Shown here in pieces: positions 22,740-33,963 of a DNA stretch of 64,000 bases. The translations under genes and the position numbers were made by a program. Within the stretch, counting starts at the first letter, position 1. Every line of letters starts with the position of its first letter. The notes beneath the pieces were generated by a model. That model did not search any database and was not told the DNA's origin. It saw only the letters and a program-made list of their open reading frames with translations. Origin of the DNA: Balaenoptera acutorostrata (taxonomy: Eukaryota > Chordata > Mammalia > Artiodactyla > Balaenopteridae); the NCBI RefSeq assembly GCF_949987535.1, contig NC_080067.1:3224001-3288000 (forward strand), in the 5' to 3' direction.

Positions 22740-22945
22740 GGCATGGGCTGTTAGACCAGCTCTGCAACTTAATGGTTGCCCTGGAGCAAATTGCTTAGTT
22801 TTTTCTTGACTTCATTCTCTCATCTATAAAACGGGATAACAGTACTTCATTGGGCTTTGGGGAGGATTTAATGAGATAGTGCATAAAATACATAGCACAA
22901 GGCTTCAGTGCACAGAAAGTGTTCACAAAAAATTATCCATTAAAA
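22740..22945 (+). repeat. MIR SINE
   Basis: MIR text in sense: 'gagcaaattgcttagttt', 'tctcatctataaaacggg', 'ggaggatttaatgagatag', 'acatagcacaaggc'. Confidence 0.7.
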
Positions 22946-23041
22946 CTCTCATTAGCATCATGATCATCACGATTATCATTAAGTTAGGAGCACTGAAAGG
23001 CTGAGTATTATGATCCCAATTCTATATATTTTCCTTTCTAC

Positions 23042-23205
23042 AGCAGTGGTTCTCAAACTTCAATGCACACCAGAATCAACTGGAGGGCTTGTTAAACACA
23101 GATTGCTGGGCTGCACACCCAGAGACTCTGATTTAGTAACAAGGTATTAGATGGGACCCAAGATTCTACATTTCTAACAGGTCTGAAAACCACTGATCTA
23201 CAGAA
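23042..23205 (+). mobile_element. MER20-type hAT-Charlie element
   Basis: Nearly complete: starts 'cagtggttctcaaacttc', has 'agaatcaactggagggcttg', 'gattgctgggctgc', 'acatttctaacagg' and ends 'aaaaccactg'. The termini are inverted repeats of each other. Confidence 0.75.
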
Positions 23206-24603
23206 TTACTTCCTATAACTGGCATGATTAGGAAATGAAGAATCCCTGGCAAGTGAATTTTCCACATAAATGAAGCTGACCTCACATGAGATACTTTCTT
23301 ATTTCTATCCATTTTTGATGAAAGTTTTTTAAGTATCATTTTAATTCTTATCTCTGTGAGCAAGGCCCTTATATACAATTAAAATCATCAGGTAGTTCAT
23401 CTGGATTTCAGAAAGGATGAGAAACTGTGGCCTTTGACTTATGAATGTAAAATGAACCTGAAGGAACAGTTCTAGATCCCTAAAAGAGATAGTGGTGATA
23501 CTTACCAGTCAGCATGAGTTCCCTAAGAGTAAGTGTCTCAGGCTAACCTTATTTTCTTGTTATGATTTCTAGATTGGCACATTGGAGAAGGGATGCAAGT
23601 ATAGAAATTGGACTAGCCAGGAATACCAGCCAATATCAATGTATTTTGAGATAGAAGGTGTCGTCCTGAGTAGATGTTTCTTGAAAAGTACCAGCCAATT
23701 CTATCCTTAGCCTTGTCTTACTCTTTCTCAATTCGATTGAAAAATTCTGAGTCAGAATATAACATATTACCATTCCCATGGGGGTTAAAACATAAGTGAG
23801 AAAACCATTTGACAGGAAAAATAAAGGGTTTGAAAGTCTGGCAGGGGAGGGGAGGGTAGACTATGAGTCCCCCCACCCCCCAATCCAGAAGTCTGTGGTT
23901 CTCTGATAGTAAGGATCACTTCTTATGGTAACTGGCATAATATCCAACATAGGTAGGTGACTGCCTTAGAGTTTTTGGTCTTTGTTGACAGGATGACAGC
24001 AAATGAACTCTAATTCCCAGTAACACATTCCTTGCTGCCCACACAGTTTTTACCCCTGCACGTATGTTTTCTCTCTTCAACCTGTTCTTAGATTGTTCCT
24101 TCCACTCTACAGAGGTATGTGAAACCAGTAATGAGACTTGATAAGAAATGTAAATGCAAGGAGAGTAAGCCGATCAATGAAGAACATAAGTGACCATTTG
24201 TGGGGTTTGGCTTTAGGGTCTCAGACGGTGTTTTCTGTTAAGTGTATGTTCTAGAGGAATGAAATTATCCAAACTTTGGCCTCCAGAGCTGTCCTATGTC
24301 ACCATAAGAAGACTCAACCATGTTTTCAGTGATCATTCACATTTCAGAGCAAATTGTGTTCATTTTATGCAAAGGTGACTTCTGAAAAGGTTGCTGCAAA
24401 TGAACAGAATGTGAAATAGCGTAATACTCTATATTCTGCTTGAAAATATTTGTTGTTCAATTAAATTAGGTTACAAGCTCAGTGTTAAGCCAACTGTCCT
24501 GTATCTGTATATGTATACATACCCTGCATGCAATCCCCAATCTCTCATTTGCTATTGTCAAGGAGATAACTCCTAATGACAGATGGGAAAATGTTTTAAT
24601 TAG
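23206..24603. other. Single-copy DNA, nothing recognised
   Basis: No coding exon or RNA gene. A short CCCCC-rich patch lies at 23871-23881. Confidence 0.3.
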
Positions 24604-24616
24604 AAAAGAGTTCAGA

Positions 24617-24817
24617 AAATAGGTAACTAACAAGGACCTACTGTATAGCACAGGGAACTCTACTCAATACTCCGTAATAACCTATATGGGAAAAGAATCT
24701 GAAAAAGAATGGATATATATGTATATGTATAACTGATTCACTCTGCTGTACACCTGAAACTAACGCAATATTGTAAATCAACTATACGCCAATAAAAATT
24801 TTTTTAAAAAAAGAAAT
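24617..24817 (+). mobile_element. Very short 5'-truncated L1 3' end with perfect TSD
   Basis: A 201-bp L1 tail ('taacaaggacctactgtatag', 'cactctgctgtacacctg', 'ttgtaaatcaactatacgcc', A/T-rich end). It is flanked by exact 13-bp repeats aaaagagttcaga at 24604-24616 and 24818-24830. Clean TSDs imply a fairly recent insertion. Confidence 0.92.
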
Positions 24818-24830
24818 AAAAGAGTTCAGA

Positions 24831-25918
24831 GGAAACTTAAATAAATCATTCTCATTTTACTTCACTACTTTGTTCCACATCTGCTTTCCCTGGGTGGCAC
24901 CCTAGTAGTGAGGACCTTCTTAACCGTACATCAGCTTTACTTGGTAGACTGTCTGATGGGCACTTATGTCCCTTAATCAGTGAATATCTCAGTCAAGTCT
25001 AGGTTACGGTCTGACAGGTTTTTCATTTATCATTCCTAATGACCTGTAAGTGTTTCACTGACTTGGGATTTCATTTCTGAGGTAAGCATTTTGCTGACTA
25101 GCCATGGGTCATGTAGGCATATTAACAACTCCCTGCTCATTTATCCTCATTGGGCAGCCGACCTTCACTGGGTAAACCACGTCCTTTTGGCTCTCATGAT
25201 TTCATGATGTTGGCAGTAGCATGCATCACTTTCTCTAATCCACAACCTGAGAAAAAGAACCTTCGTTGTAGAGTCCTTTCAACTTGAGTAGGTTATTTAT
25301 CTGCTGATGTATCCTGAAAAGATGAATTGTTTCATGTTGTAATGTTTCCACTGAGTAATGAGGTAGCATGTGAGCAAGGCAAGAGAAAGTATAGAATGAT
25401 GAATTTAAATACACAGTTTCTGTATTGAGACATCTATAAAAGGGAACGAGGAGAGACTACAAGATATTTAGATCCATTCTGGGGTGCTGTGTATTTCCCA
25501 GGTTATTAATTTCTTTTGCTATATTTTTAGGGACTTACTGTCAAACAAAAGAACTGCAGGTAATTCATAATTAGTGAATGTGCTTTTTTTTAACTTTGCA
25601 ACAACGCTTGTAAAATCATCTCACTTCTTGGTACATTCATTTCTGTCTATTGGGCAGTTTGTGAGAAGTCTGTTATTTAAACAGATTTTTTTTAAATCTG
25701 TTTGTTGATTTTTTTTCTTTTCCTCTATTTTGAGGAAAACATTAAGTTTTTGAGTCAACTAAACGGTTTTAGGATAGAAATGGATTCAATAATATGTTAT
25801 TAATAAACTGCACATTTTCTCTGTTCTGTATCAGGTGCTGAAACATGCCAGTAAGCAGTTTCTTAATCTAGAAAATCATTTCGGCAGCAAAGTTCAAATT
25901 TTTGACAATACGGTAGAA
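24831..25918. other. Single-copy DNA, contains a perfect hairpin
   Basis: No genes recognised. A perfect 10-bp inverted repeat, aaacagattt (25679-25688) and aaatctgttt (25694-25703) with a TTTTT loop, could form a small AT-rich hairpin. No RNA gene context was found. Confidence 0.35.
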
Positions 25919-26180
25919 GAATGGTTCTCAACTGGGGATGAGTTTGCTCCGTAGGGGACATTTGGCAAAGTCTGGAGACAGTTTTGATTGTCACATCCTG
26001 GGGAGGGGGCAGGGGAGGGCAGGATGAGGTGGATGGATGCACTGCTGGCATCTAGTGGGTAGAGGCCAAGGATGCTACCCAGCTCCCTGTCTGATGGGCA
26101 CTTCTGTAAACAAGTGCAAACCACAACGAAGGCTTACCCAGCCCAGAACATCGAGAGTGCTGAGATTGAAGAAACCTGGC
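25919..26180 (+). mobile_element. MER5A hAT-Charlie element
   Basis: Sense order: 'atggttctcaactggggatg', 'ggggacatttggcaaagtc', 'tggagacagttttgattgtc', 'gcatctagtgggtagaggcc', and the end 'agaacatcgagagtgctgag'. The right third is rearranged or diverged. Confidence 0.75.
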
Positions 26181-26934
26181 CTGGAATCTTTTTAAAATAT
26201 AAAGGCAAAGGAAAACTATTGAGAGAGTCTGAACTGTACATACTGGATCACGATCCTTTTCAAAGGTGAGAATGATGTAGCAACCCTGAAAGAGGAACTC
26301 AATCTAGGATATCAGAAGAAATGAAACATTTGTTCCTTTGGGTTGCATATCTCATTAAGAAACACAAGTGCGTGAACCTTTCCATGACATTGAATCATGA
26401 AAACTTGTTCATTAGTTCCTACAAATCATCTTATTTGTTATTCCTAATTTTAAGATGCTGTAAAATCAGGACGTGGCATCACCGTACACCAGGAAATTTG
26501 TTCTTCCCTTTTCTAATAGTGCATAAGCTGATGGTTAAAGATGGTCTTGAACTTGTGAAAGTATATCCTCTCCTTCTTCTGCTCTTTATCCTGCTTATAG
26601 AGCACAGCATTTAAAACAGGGCGATAATTTAAAGCAGATGTTTTTCTAAATTATTTTTTGTTCAAATCCAGCAATATGATAAAAGAAAAAAAACTGGGAA
26701 ACCTTGATGGGGCTTCAGGATAAAGGATTTTATATATTGCACAATGATTTGAGTGTTCTCTTCTTTTTCAGGACACATTCTGGTGGATTCTCTTGCCATT
26801 TCCTTCTACCTTACCTGTTGTGTTACCCTGATTCACTCTTGGTTTCTCATAGCATATGTTATATATATATTCTACTATGCCTATGATAGTCTTTCCTTAA
26901 CATTTCTTCCCACTGGCCACTACCATATATTATA
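26181..26934. other. Single-copy DNA, nothing recognised
   Basis: Small frames of 60-97 codons only, with no domain that I recognise. Confidence 0.3.
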
Positions 26935-27127
26935 AAACCCTTTCTTATAGCTTAGAGGTTAAGCAAATTATTTTAGGTAATTTCTTACAAGTCTCAGTTT
27001 CCTCATCTGTAAAATGGGAATAGTACTACTATCTCTCTAAGAGGGTTGTTGTGTATAATAAGTGAAGCTTAGAAGGTGTCGGGCACATAATAGAGGCTCA
27101 TTAAATAATAGCCATTATTCGTTTTTG
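26935..27127 (+). repeat. MIR SINE
   Basis: Contains 'aagtctcagtttcctcatctg' style core, 'taaaatgggaatagtac', 'gggttgttgtgtataataag' and the end 'gaggctcattaaataatagcc'. Confidence 0.8.
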
Positions 27128-27154
27128 AAAAAAAAATCGGAGCAGGATTTGAAA

Positions 27155-27275
27155 CCGTATATTCATTAAATATTTACTAAGCATTTTCTATGGGTTTGGT
27201 CCTATGTTAGGTGCTTGGGATAATTCAGAAAACAAAACACAAAACTTGAAAACCCTGCTGTCATGGAACTTACAC
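27155..27275 (+). repeat. L2/MIR-type ancient repeat tail
   Basis: The well-known motif series 'attaaatatttactaagc', 'gttaggtgcttgggataa', 'gctgtcatggaacttacac' is present but diverged. Confidence 0.5.
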
Positions 27276-27869
27276 ACATATACACGCAAAAGCAAACATA
27301 TATGTACATGTAAGAAAACATGCGCGCACCATGATAATATAAACATTCTGTGACTCTTCCCTTACTTATTTCAGAACTTAATTGAGAGTAAACATTCTTC
27401 CTCCAATTGGCCAAAATCGCACGGCGAAGAGCAATCACAGAATTCGAAAGAAACGCTTTCCTTTCGAATACCGTTTCTTTCAGGTTTTAAACAAAATAAA
27501 CGTGTATTTAAAAAACATATGAAGTTGGCCTGTCTTGAGAAGAAAATCACACAAAATGGCAATCGGTACAAAACCAATGGGGAAGGAGGGAATCGACTAT
27601 TTAGATACTGTTTCAATTGCTCCAAGAATGATTGAAGAAGAAATGTATCCACAGAAGATTTACTTATTGCTTTTGAAGGTGAAAATAAACAATTCATAGA
27701 CTGTGTACAGACCAAATGAATGACAGTGCAACACAGTTTCTAAAACACACAAAAAAGGGTATAAAATCTCATTCAAGAATCCATGAGTCTTCCACGACTC
27801 ATGGTAGAAACTCTTTTCTTCTGCCTCAGTGCTTTCCCCACGTCCCTTCACCTTGCGGTCTCCTACCTA

Positions 27870-28005
27870 TCCCTCAGCACTTAGCTGAAATGTCCCTCTC
27901 AGAGAAGCCTTCCCTGGCCACCCTGGCTAAACTAAGTGCCTTCACCCATCGGCCACCCTGGCTAAACTAAGTGCCTTCACCCATCGCCCTTCTTTATGCC
28001 ACCTG
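27870..28005 (-). repeat. L2 fragment carrying an exact 35-bp tandem duplication
   Basis: The text 'agctgaaatgtccctctc' and 'agagaagccttccctggcca' is reverse-complement L2. Inside it a 35-bp unit starting ggccaccctgg and ending cacccatc occurs twice in direct tandem (27916-27950 and 27951-27985) without a mismatch. A perfect copy inside an ancient repeat means the duplication is recent, or an assembly artefact. Confidence 0.8.
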
Positions 28006-28013
28006 TTTTTCTT

Positions 28014-28080
28014 TGCCTATCTATCTATATGTCTATCTATGTATCTATCTTTGTATCTATCTATTTATCTATCTGGATAT
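28014..28080. repeat. (TCTA)n tetranucleotide microsatellite
   Basis: Imperfect TCTA/TGTA repeats over about 65 bases. Confidence 0.88.
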
Positions 28081-28248
28081 ATTTTTAAGCGTCTTTCTAG
28101 TCCAGTTGACTCAAAGTTCCACAAACGGAAGGATTATCTTACTTTGTCCACTGTGATCTTTCAAGAGCCCAGCAACTGATCCCAACTTTGCCCTCAATGA
28201 ATGTTTATGGAGGAGATAAAAGCTACACACTCAAGGTGTATTGACTGC

Positions 28249-28734
28249 TGTCGGTGAAAATAATCAATAAACACTCTATAATAAAAATAGAAAAGAGTTT
28301 TATTTGAGTCGAACTATAGCCCAGAAGACAGCCTCTCAGATTACTCTGAAGAACCACTCCAGAGAAACATCATTTTCAGCACAGTTTTATATCTTGTCAG
28401 AACAAAGAACATCAAAGAAGTCAGGGAGACATACCTTCAAGGTTTCAAAAAAACAGACCAGCATGTACCCAGCAAATCAGTATGACCTTAGCACCTGGGA
28501 AGGGAAGCTTATCACTGAAGGGGTTACCAGCACTGGCATCCCAGGAAGGGAGGCATTTCATGGGCATTCTTCACTTCTGGCCCATGCACCCTTTTCTTTT
28601 ATAATTAAAGCAGATGTCCAGTTATGTTTGATAGGCCACAAACAGGGTGTTTTAGGTAGCATAAAACTCAAGTTAACTTGTGCGTAAGCCAGAATGACTT
28701 TCCCATAACTCAATATGTGAACATTCTTTCATCA
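28249..28734 (-). mobile_element. Solo ERV1 LTR with intact termini
   Basis: On the minus strand this 486-bp LTR begins TGATGAAAG and ends ACCGACA (TG...CA). It is flanked by identical 4-bp repeats ctgc at 28245-28248 and 28735-28738. It has a TATA box (GATATAAAACTG), an R-like 'CTGAGAGGCTGTCTTCTGGGC', and AATAAAAC for polyadenylation. Related R/U5 text is present in the 3' LTR at 11371-11725. No internal retroviral sequence lies beside it, as expected after LTR-LTR recombination. Its TATA box would fire leftwards. Confidence 0.88.
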
Positions 28735-28738
28735 CTGC

Positions 28739-29265
28739 CAAGAGTGCCGAGATTGTCAAAGCATGCTTCCTACCATTTGCTGTGATAAGATGAACACACC
28801 CTACCACCTTGTGCTGTGTGCAAATACGTTGCATTATTTGGCCTCGGTCATTTTTTCCTGTGTATGCATGTGGCATAAAAGGAAGGTGAATTCCAACCTA
28901 CAGTATGTGGCACAGTTATGCCAAGACTGTGCCCCTCCACACCGTGACCTTTGCTCTTGGCTTTTGGTATCAATCTCTGAAGCCATGTGGGAAAACTTTG
29001 TCTAGTCTTGATACAGAAAAATTCCTGGCATGATGCCCTAAGCCGAGCAAAGAACCGGGGATAGGTTAGGAGGGCCCTTTGAAGTTGCTGCTCAATTACA
29101 AGAGGAGAAGGAAAGGGACCTGTGATTGTTCTCATTCAAAACTTCTCAAGCCAGATGTCTGGCTCTGTGCCTCTGAATATCAGCCATTTGCCTCAGTTAC
29201 ATCCTAGCAAAGTGACATTGCTAATCCTCCCCTCGACGGGCAGAGTCTGTTTTTCCTTCCCTCCA
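28739..29265. other. Single-copy DNA, nothing recognised
   Basis: No gene or repeat I can support. Confidence 0.3.
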
Positions 29266-29269
29266 ATCC

Positions 29270-29632
29270 AAATTGAACAAAGGACTCACTTTGGCTGATA
29301 GAACTTTAGCACATGTGACATAAGCAGAGACTCAAAAAGTGCTGTGCTTTGGGGTTTTCTCTCTTGCTGGTCTTTGGGCTCCGAGACCACCATGTGCAGG
29401 AGATGAAAGACCACTAGGAACAAGGCTGATCCATTATACCCAAGGGCCGCCCAGGCTGACCAGGCTGCCAACCACCAGACATGTAAGTGAGAGGACCATA
29501 GATCATCCAACCCCAAATTAAGGAACTGCCCAGATAACCCACCAAATCATGAAAAATAATAAATGATTTTTTTTAAAGTCATTAGCAGTGGGGTGGCTTG
29601 TTACACAGCAGGAGCTAATTGATACAGTCAGC
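29270..29632 (+). mobile_element. MLT1-like MaLR (ERVL) LTR
   Basis: It follows the MaLR LTR pattern: 'cttgctggtctttgggctcc', 'accagacatgtaagtgag', 'atcatccaaccccaaatt', 'aataataaatgatt' (polyadenylation site), then 'ttacacagcaggagctaatt' and 'gatacagt' at the end. It is ancient and lacks internal sequence. Confidence 0.72.
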
Positions 29633-30195
29633 TCACCATTGACATATTACTGTGTGACTGACCAAGGAGGCATGTCTGGTGGCCAGAACTGAGAGGTTGG
29701 TAGAGTTTGTTGAACTCACTAGTGCCTTGAGATTGTCCAAAGAATGAAAAAGGGACTTACTGATGCAAAGTTTGGGAATCACTGCATTCTAAAGCATTTT
29801 CCACTTAGAGATTTGCAAAATAAATTAGTACATTAAATATTCCTAGGAATCATGCAGTTAAAAAAAAAAAGCTGCTAAAAGAAGTTTTAAAGTCTCCTCA
29901 CTTTCCAAACTTTTATGACCTCTTAGCATTATCGTTGCTGACACCCTGCTCTGAACAGAATAGTCAGGGGACTGGACAAGAAGTGTGAGATCTGGGTTAT
30001 GGTTCAAGACATAGTATTTACAAACTGTAGAGTGTCTTTAGTGAATCTAACTTGGTAGAATTAGGTAAAATGAAAGATATAATTCCTGCCCTGAGTCCCT
30101 TCTAAGTCCTTATCCACCTGTTCATGTCACTCGGGATGGAAATTTAGATGATGCACTGACACTGCGCTCTGTACTATATTCTTTTCTTTTCTTTT
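29633..30195. other. Single-copy DNA, nothing recognised
   Basis: No gene or RNA recognised. A poly-A tract lies at 29860-29870. Confidence 0.3.
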
Positions 30196-30311
30196 AATTT
30201 TTTGTCCACACCACATGGCATGTGGGATCTTAGTTCCCCAACCAGGGATCAAACCCGCGCCCTCTGCATTGGAAGTGTGGAGTCTTAACCACTGGACCAC
30301 CAGGGAAGTCC
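30196..30311 (-). mobile_element. CHR-1-like SINE, short copy
   Basis: Antisense head and body: 'ccacatggcatgtgggatc', 'cttagttccccaaccaggg', 'agtcttaaccactggacc', end 'agggaagtcc'. Approximate flanking repeats 'tactatattctttt' and 'taccgtattctgtt' lie on either side. It is the same type as the copy at 1811. Confidence 0.85.
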
Positions 30312-30354
30312 TCATACCGTATTCTGTTCTGATGCCAACCCTGAAGTGACAAAT

Positions 30355-30480
30355 CATTCATTTCAAAGTCTTTTCTGAGGTCCTGCTGTGTGTCAGATAC
30401 TATTCTGAGTGCTGGGGATACATTAGTGACCAATTCTCTCTATGAGAGCTTGATTCTAGAAGAGGAAGTGGACATGAAAT
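30355..30480 (+). repeat. L2/MIR-type ancient repeat
   Basis: 'ggtcctgctgtgtgtcag', 'attctgagtgctggggatac', then 'agaggaagtggac': a diverged copy of the family seen at 27155. Confidence 0.5.
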
Positions 30481-30552
30481 CTGGAAAGAAAGAGCTAATA
30501 TAACGTCAGATGGGAATAAGGACTTTGCGAAGCAAAACCAAGAAAGGACTAG

Positions 30553-30715
30553 AGCGTTGTTCTTAAACTTCAGCTTGCATCAGAATCACCTGAGGATTTC
30601 CTAAGATCCAGACTTCTTGGCCACATCCCCCGGGTTTCTGATTCAGTAGTTCTCAAATGGGGTCTGAGAAGTTTCATTTCTAACAAATTCCCAGGTGATG
30701 CGGATGTTGCAAGAA
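30553..30715 (+). mobile_element. MER20-type hAT-Charlie element
   Basis: 'cttaaacttcagcttgcatc', 'agaatcacctgaggatttcc', 'tctgattcagtagttctc', 'ctaacaaattcccaggtgatg'. An internal re-start of 'agttctcaaatggggtctg' suggests a small rearrangement. Confidence 0.65.
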
Positions 30716-30870
30716 AGGAAAGGTCAGGAAAGGCCCGTCAGAGACTTCCGTGAAGTGAGAGGAGAAACCACGGAGAGGTTTGGGAAGAGAATTTTAGGTG
30801 GAGGGCATAGCACAACATGTGCAAAGGCCCTGAGGCCGAACTGACCTTGTTATGCTGGAGGAATAGCAAG
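30716..30870 (+). repeat. L2 fragment
   Basis: 'gtcaggaaaggcccgtcag' and 'atgtgcaaaggccctgagg' are typical L2 segments. Confidence 0.55.
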
Positions 30871-31257
30871 AACTAATTTTCCGAATGTCCACAGGTCCTT
30901 CACAGGCCTGCTAGGCCCAATGCAATTGAGCTTTCAGCTGAATTATTGATAAAACTCATATTTAGAAATACTTAATGGGAAAAAAAGGAGCTTTAGGACT
31001 TGAGGAGTTTAGGTTATATAATATGCCAAAACAAGAAGAGGAAACTGCTCACGTGTCATGTTTCACTTGTATAGGTCCACTGGTTTCAGTTTGGACACCA
31101 GAACTGGGTATCACTTAAATTCTCAAAGTCTCCACATCCTTGCCTCTGGCTTGCCGAAAAGGTCTGTGATTTTTCAGGACAAGACTTATCTCAACATGGC
31201 TCCCTCTGTATTTGTGGCTTTCCCCAGACAACAGTGCAGACAACGGTGCATTCCGTT

Positions 31258-31395
31258 ATTTAGAATGCTCTACATTTGGGAGAAGTTTTTCACACTCTTT
31301 ATCTCATTAGAGCCTCACAATTCAACTTCATGCAGAAACTATCATTCCCATGCTACAGATGAGAAAACTGAGGCTTGGAGAAGCCAAGACTCAGA
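31258..31395 (-). repeat. MIR SINE, antisense
   Basis: 'ttatctcattagagcctcac', 'ccatgctacagatgagaaaac' and 'tgaggcttggagaagcc' are reverse-complement MIR. Confidence 0.7.
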
Positions 31396-31624
31396 ACCAT
31401 TTCTTTCTTTACTCTTCCTATCGTCTTCTTTCTCAATGGCAAACTGATTGTGCAAGCTGTGACACGTACAAGGTAAGTAGTGGAGTAGGGCGGGGTGGGG
31501 GGAGGGGGGCCAAGCCCATGACCTTCCCGCCACTGCCTTTCTTGAGGACATTTGGTCTCAGGTCTCTGCCTACCACTCGTGTGCAGTTTTTCATCATCAT
31601 CGTCCATGATAAAAAGGAGGACTA

Positions 31625-31938
31625 GGGACGTCCCTGGTGGTGCAGTGGTTAAGAATCCGACTGCCAATGCAGGGGACATGGATTCGAGCCCTGGTCCAGG
31701 AAGATCCCACATGCCACGGAGCAACTGAGCCCGTGTGCCACAACTACTGAGCCCGCTCACCTACAGCCTGTGCCCTGCAACAAGAAGAGCCACCGCAGTG
31801 AGAAGCCCGCACACCGCAACGAAGAGTAACCCCTGCTCATCGCAACTAGAGAAAGCCTGTGCGCAGCAACGAAGACCCAATGTAGCCAAAAATGAATGTT
31901 AATTTAAAAAAAATTTTTTTAATAAAAAAAAGTAAATG
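31625..31938 (+). mobile_element. CHR-type SINE, older long subfamily
   Basis: 'gtccctggtggtgcagtgg' head, B box 'ggattcgagccc', older-type body, then an A/T-rich tail. TSDs aaaaggaggacta lie at 31612-31624 and 31939-31951 (exact). The head starts 'gggacgtccctgg', a small variant of the usual ggcttccctgg. Confidence 0.93.
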
Positions 31939-31989
31939 AAAAGGAGGACTAAACTTCACTGAGCACCCAAGATCCAAGCACCTTGATTC

Positions 31990-32115
31990 AACATGTTTAA
32001 GGTGAGATTTTAGTTAATCCCCTTGGCAACGAGGATTTTTTTCCATCTTGTAGGTGAAAATAACTGAGGCTCAAGGAAGTTAACTAATGGGTCTGAGGGC
32101 AACAATGTGAGTGGC
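31990..32115 (-). repeat. MIR SINE, antisense
   Basis: Weak but ordered MIR core: 'gttaatccccttggcaacg', 'gaaaataactgaggctcaagg', 'aagttaactaatgggtc'. Confidence 0.5.
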
Positions 32116-32472
32116 TCTGCATCACTTCTCACGACTGGTCTTTCCTCTAACCTCAATAGCCACAAAGGCTTCTTTCAAACACTCCACTGAAGCCCCAAGG
32201 AAGTGGGTACACACTTCTTGGTAGGAATGAGACACCTCCTGGTAGAACAGTTTCGTGGCAGTCAACCCAACAAGTCACTCTTTTTATGCTCAGAGGTAAA
32301 AGGGATTAAAAAAATTAACCTAGAGGGAATGACCACCACCTCCTTTAAAAAACTCAGATGTCCTCATATGAAGGACTATACTTCATCATTATCTTTGTCA
32401 TTATTATTTATTTATTTATTAAGACTTTATTTTTTAGAGTAGTTTTAGGTTCACAACAAAACTGAGGGGGAG

Positions 32473-32786
32473 GGCTTCCCTGGTGTCGCAGTGGTTGAGA
32501 ATCTGCCTGCCAATGCAGGGGACACGGGTTCGAGTCCTGGTCTGGGAAGATCCCACATGCCGTGGAGCAACTGGGCCCGTGAGCCACAACTACTGAGCCT
32601 GCGTGTCTGGAGCCTGTGCTCCACAACAAGAGAGGCCGCGATAGTGAGAGGCCCATGCACCGCGATGAAGAGTGGCCCCTGCTTGTCACAACTAGAGAAA
32701 GCCCTCGCATAGAAACGAAGACCCAACACAGCCAAAAATAAAAAAAATATTAAAAAAATAAAATTAAAAAGAAAAAAGAAAAAAAG
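32473..32786 (+). mobile_element. CHR-type SINE, younger subfamily
   Basis: Full length, with 'gagaggccgcgatagtgagag' type body and 'cccaacacagccaaaaataaa' tail. Exact 14-bp TSDs aaactgagggggag lie at 32459-32472 and 32787-32800, both L1 sequence. The younger body lacks the 'actgaagcccacgc' repeat seen in the older copies. Confidence 0.95.
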
Positions 32787-33630
32787 AAACTGAGGGGGAG
32801 GTACAGACATTTCCCATATACCAACAGCCTCTTACACAGGCATGGCCTCCTCCATTGTCAACATCCCCCATCAGAGTGGTACATGTGTTATAATCAATGA
32901 ACCTTCGCTGACACAACGTAATTACCCAAAGTCCACAGTTTACATGATGGTTCACTCTTGGTGTTGCATCTTCTATGGGTTTGGACAAATGTATAATGAC
33001 ATGTATCCATCATTATACTATCATACAGAGGAGTTTCACTGCCCTACAAGTCCGCTGTGCCCCACCTATTCATCCCTCTCCCAACTGCCAACCCCTGGCA
33101 ACCACTGATCTTTTTACTGCCTCCATAGTTTTGCCTTTTCCAGAATGTCATACAGTTGGAATTTTACAGTAAGTAGCCTTTTCAGATTGGCTTCTTTCAT
33201 TTACGAATATGCACTTAATGTTTCTCCAAGTCTTTTTCTGGCTTGGTAGCTCATTTCTTTTCAGTGCTGAATACTCTTCCATTGTCTGGATGTACCACAG
33301 TTTATCTTTTTCCCTGCTGAAGGCCATCTTGGTTACTTCCAAATTTTGGCAGTTTTGAATAAAGCTGCTATAAACAATTGTGTGCAGGTTCTTGTGTGAA
33401 CATAAGCTTTCAGCTTCTTTGGGTAAATACCAAGGAGCACGATTGCTGGATCATATCTTAAGAGTATGTTTAGTCTTGTAAGAAACCGCCAAACTATCTT
33501 CCAAAGCGCCTGTACCATTTTGCATTTCCATCAGCAATGAATGAGGGTTCTGTTTGCTCCACATCATTGCCAGCATTTGATGTTGTCAGTGTTCTGGATT
33601 TTGGCCATTCTAATAGGTGTGTCATCTTTG

Positions 33631-33963
33631 TTTTTTTTTTTTTTTTTTTAAGAAATTCACGTTCTTATTTATTTATTTATTTTATTGATTGATTGATTAA
33701 TTGCTGTGTTGGGTCTTCGTTTCTGTGCGAGGGCTTTCTCTAGTTGCGGCAAGCGGGGACCACTCTTCATCGCGGTGCGCGGGCCTCTCACTGTCGCGGC
33801 CTCTTTTGTTGCGGAGCACGGGCTCCAGATGCGCAGGCTCAGTAATTGTGGCTCACGGGCCCAGTTGCTCCGTGGCATGTGGGATCTTCCCAGACCAGGG
33901 CTCGAACCCGTGTCCCCTGCATTGGCAGGCAGATTCTCAACCACTGCGCCACCAGGGAAGCCC
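33631..33963 (-). mobile_element. CHR-type SINE, younger subfamily, antisense
   Basis: A long T tract (33631-33649) and (TTTA)n/(TTGA)n tail, then 'gctgtgttgggtcttcg' through 'accagggaagccc'. TSD tcatctttg(ttt) lies at 33622-33630 and 33964-33972. It is inside the same L1 as the SINE at 32473 and in opposite orientation. Confidence 0.95.
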
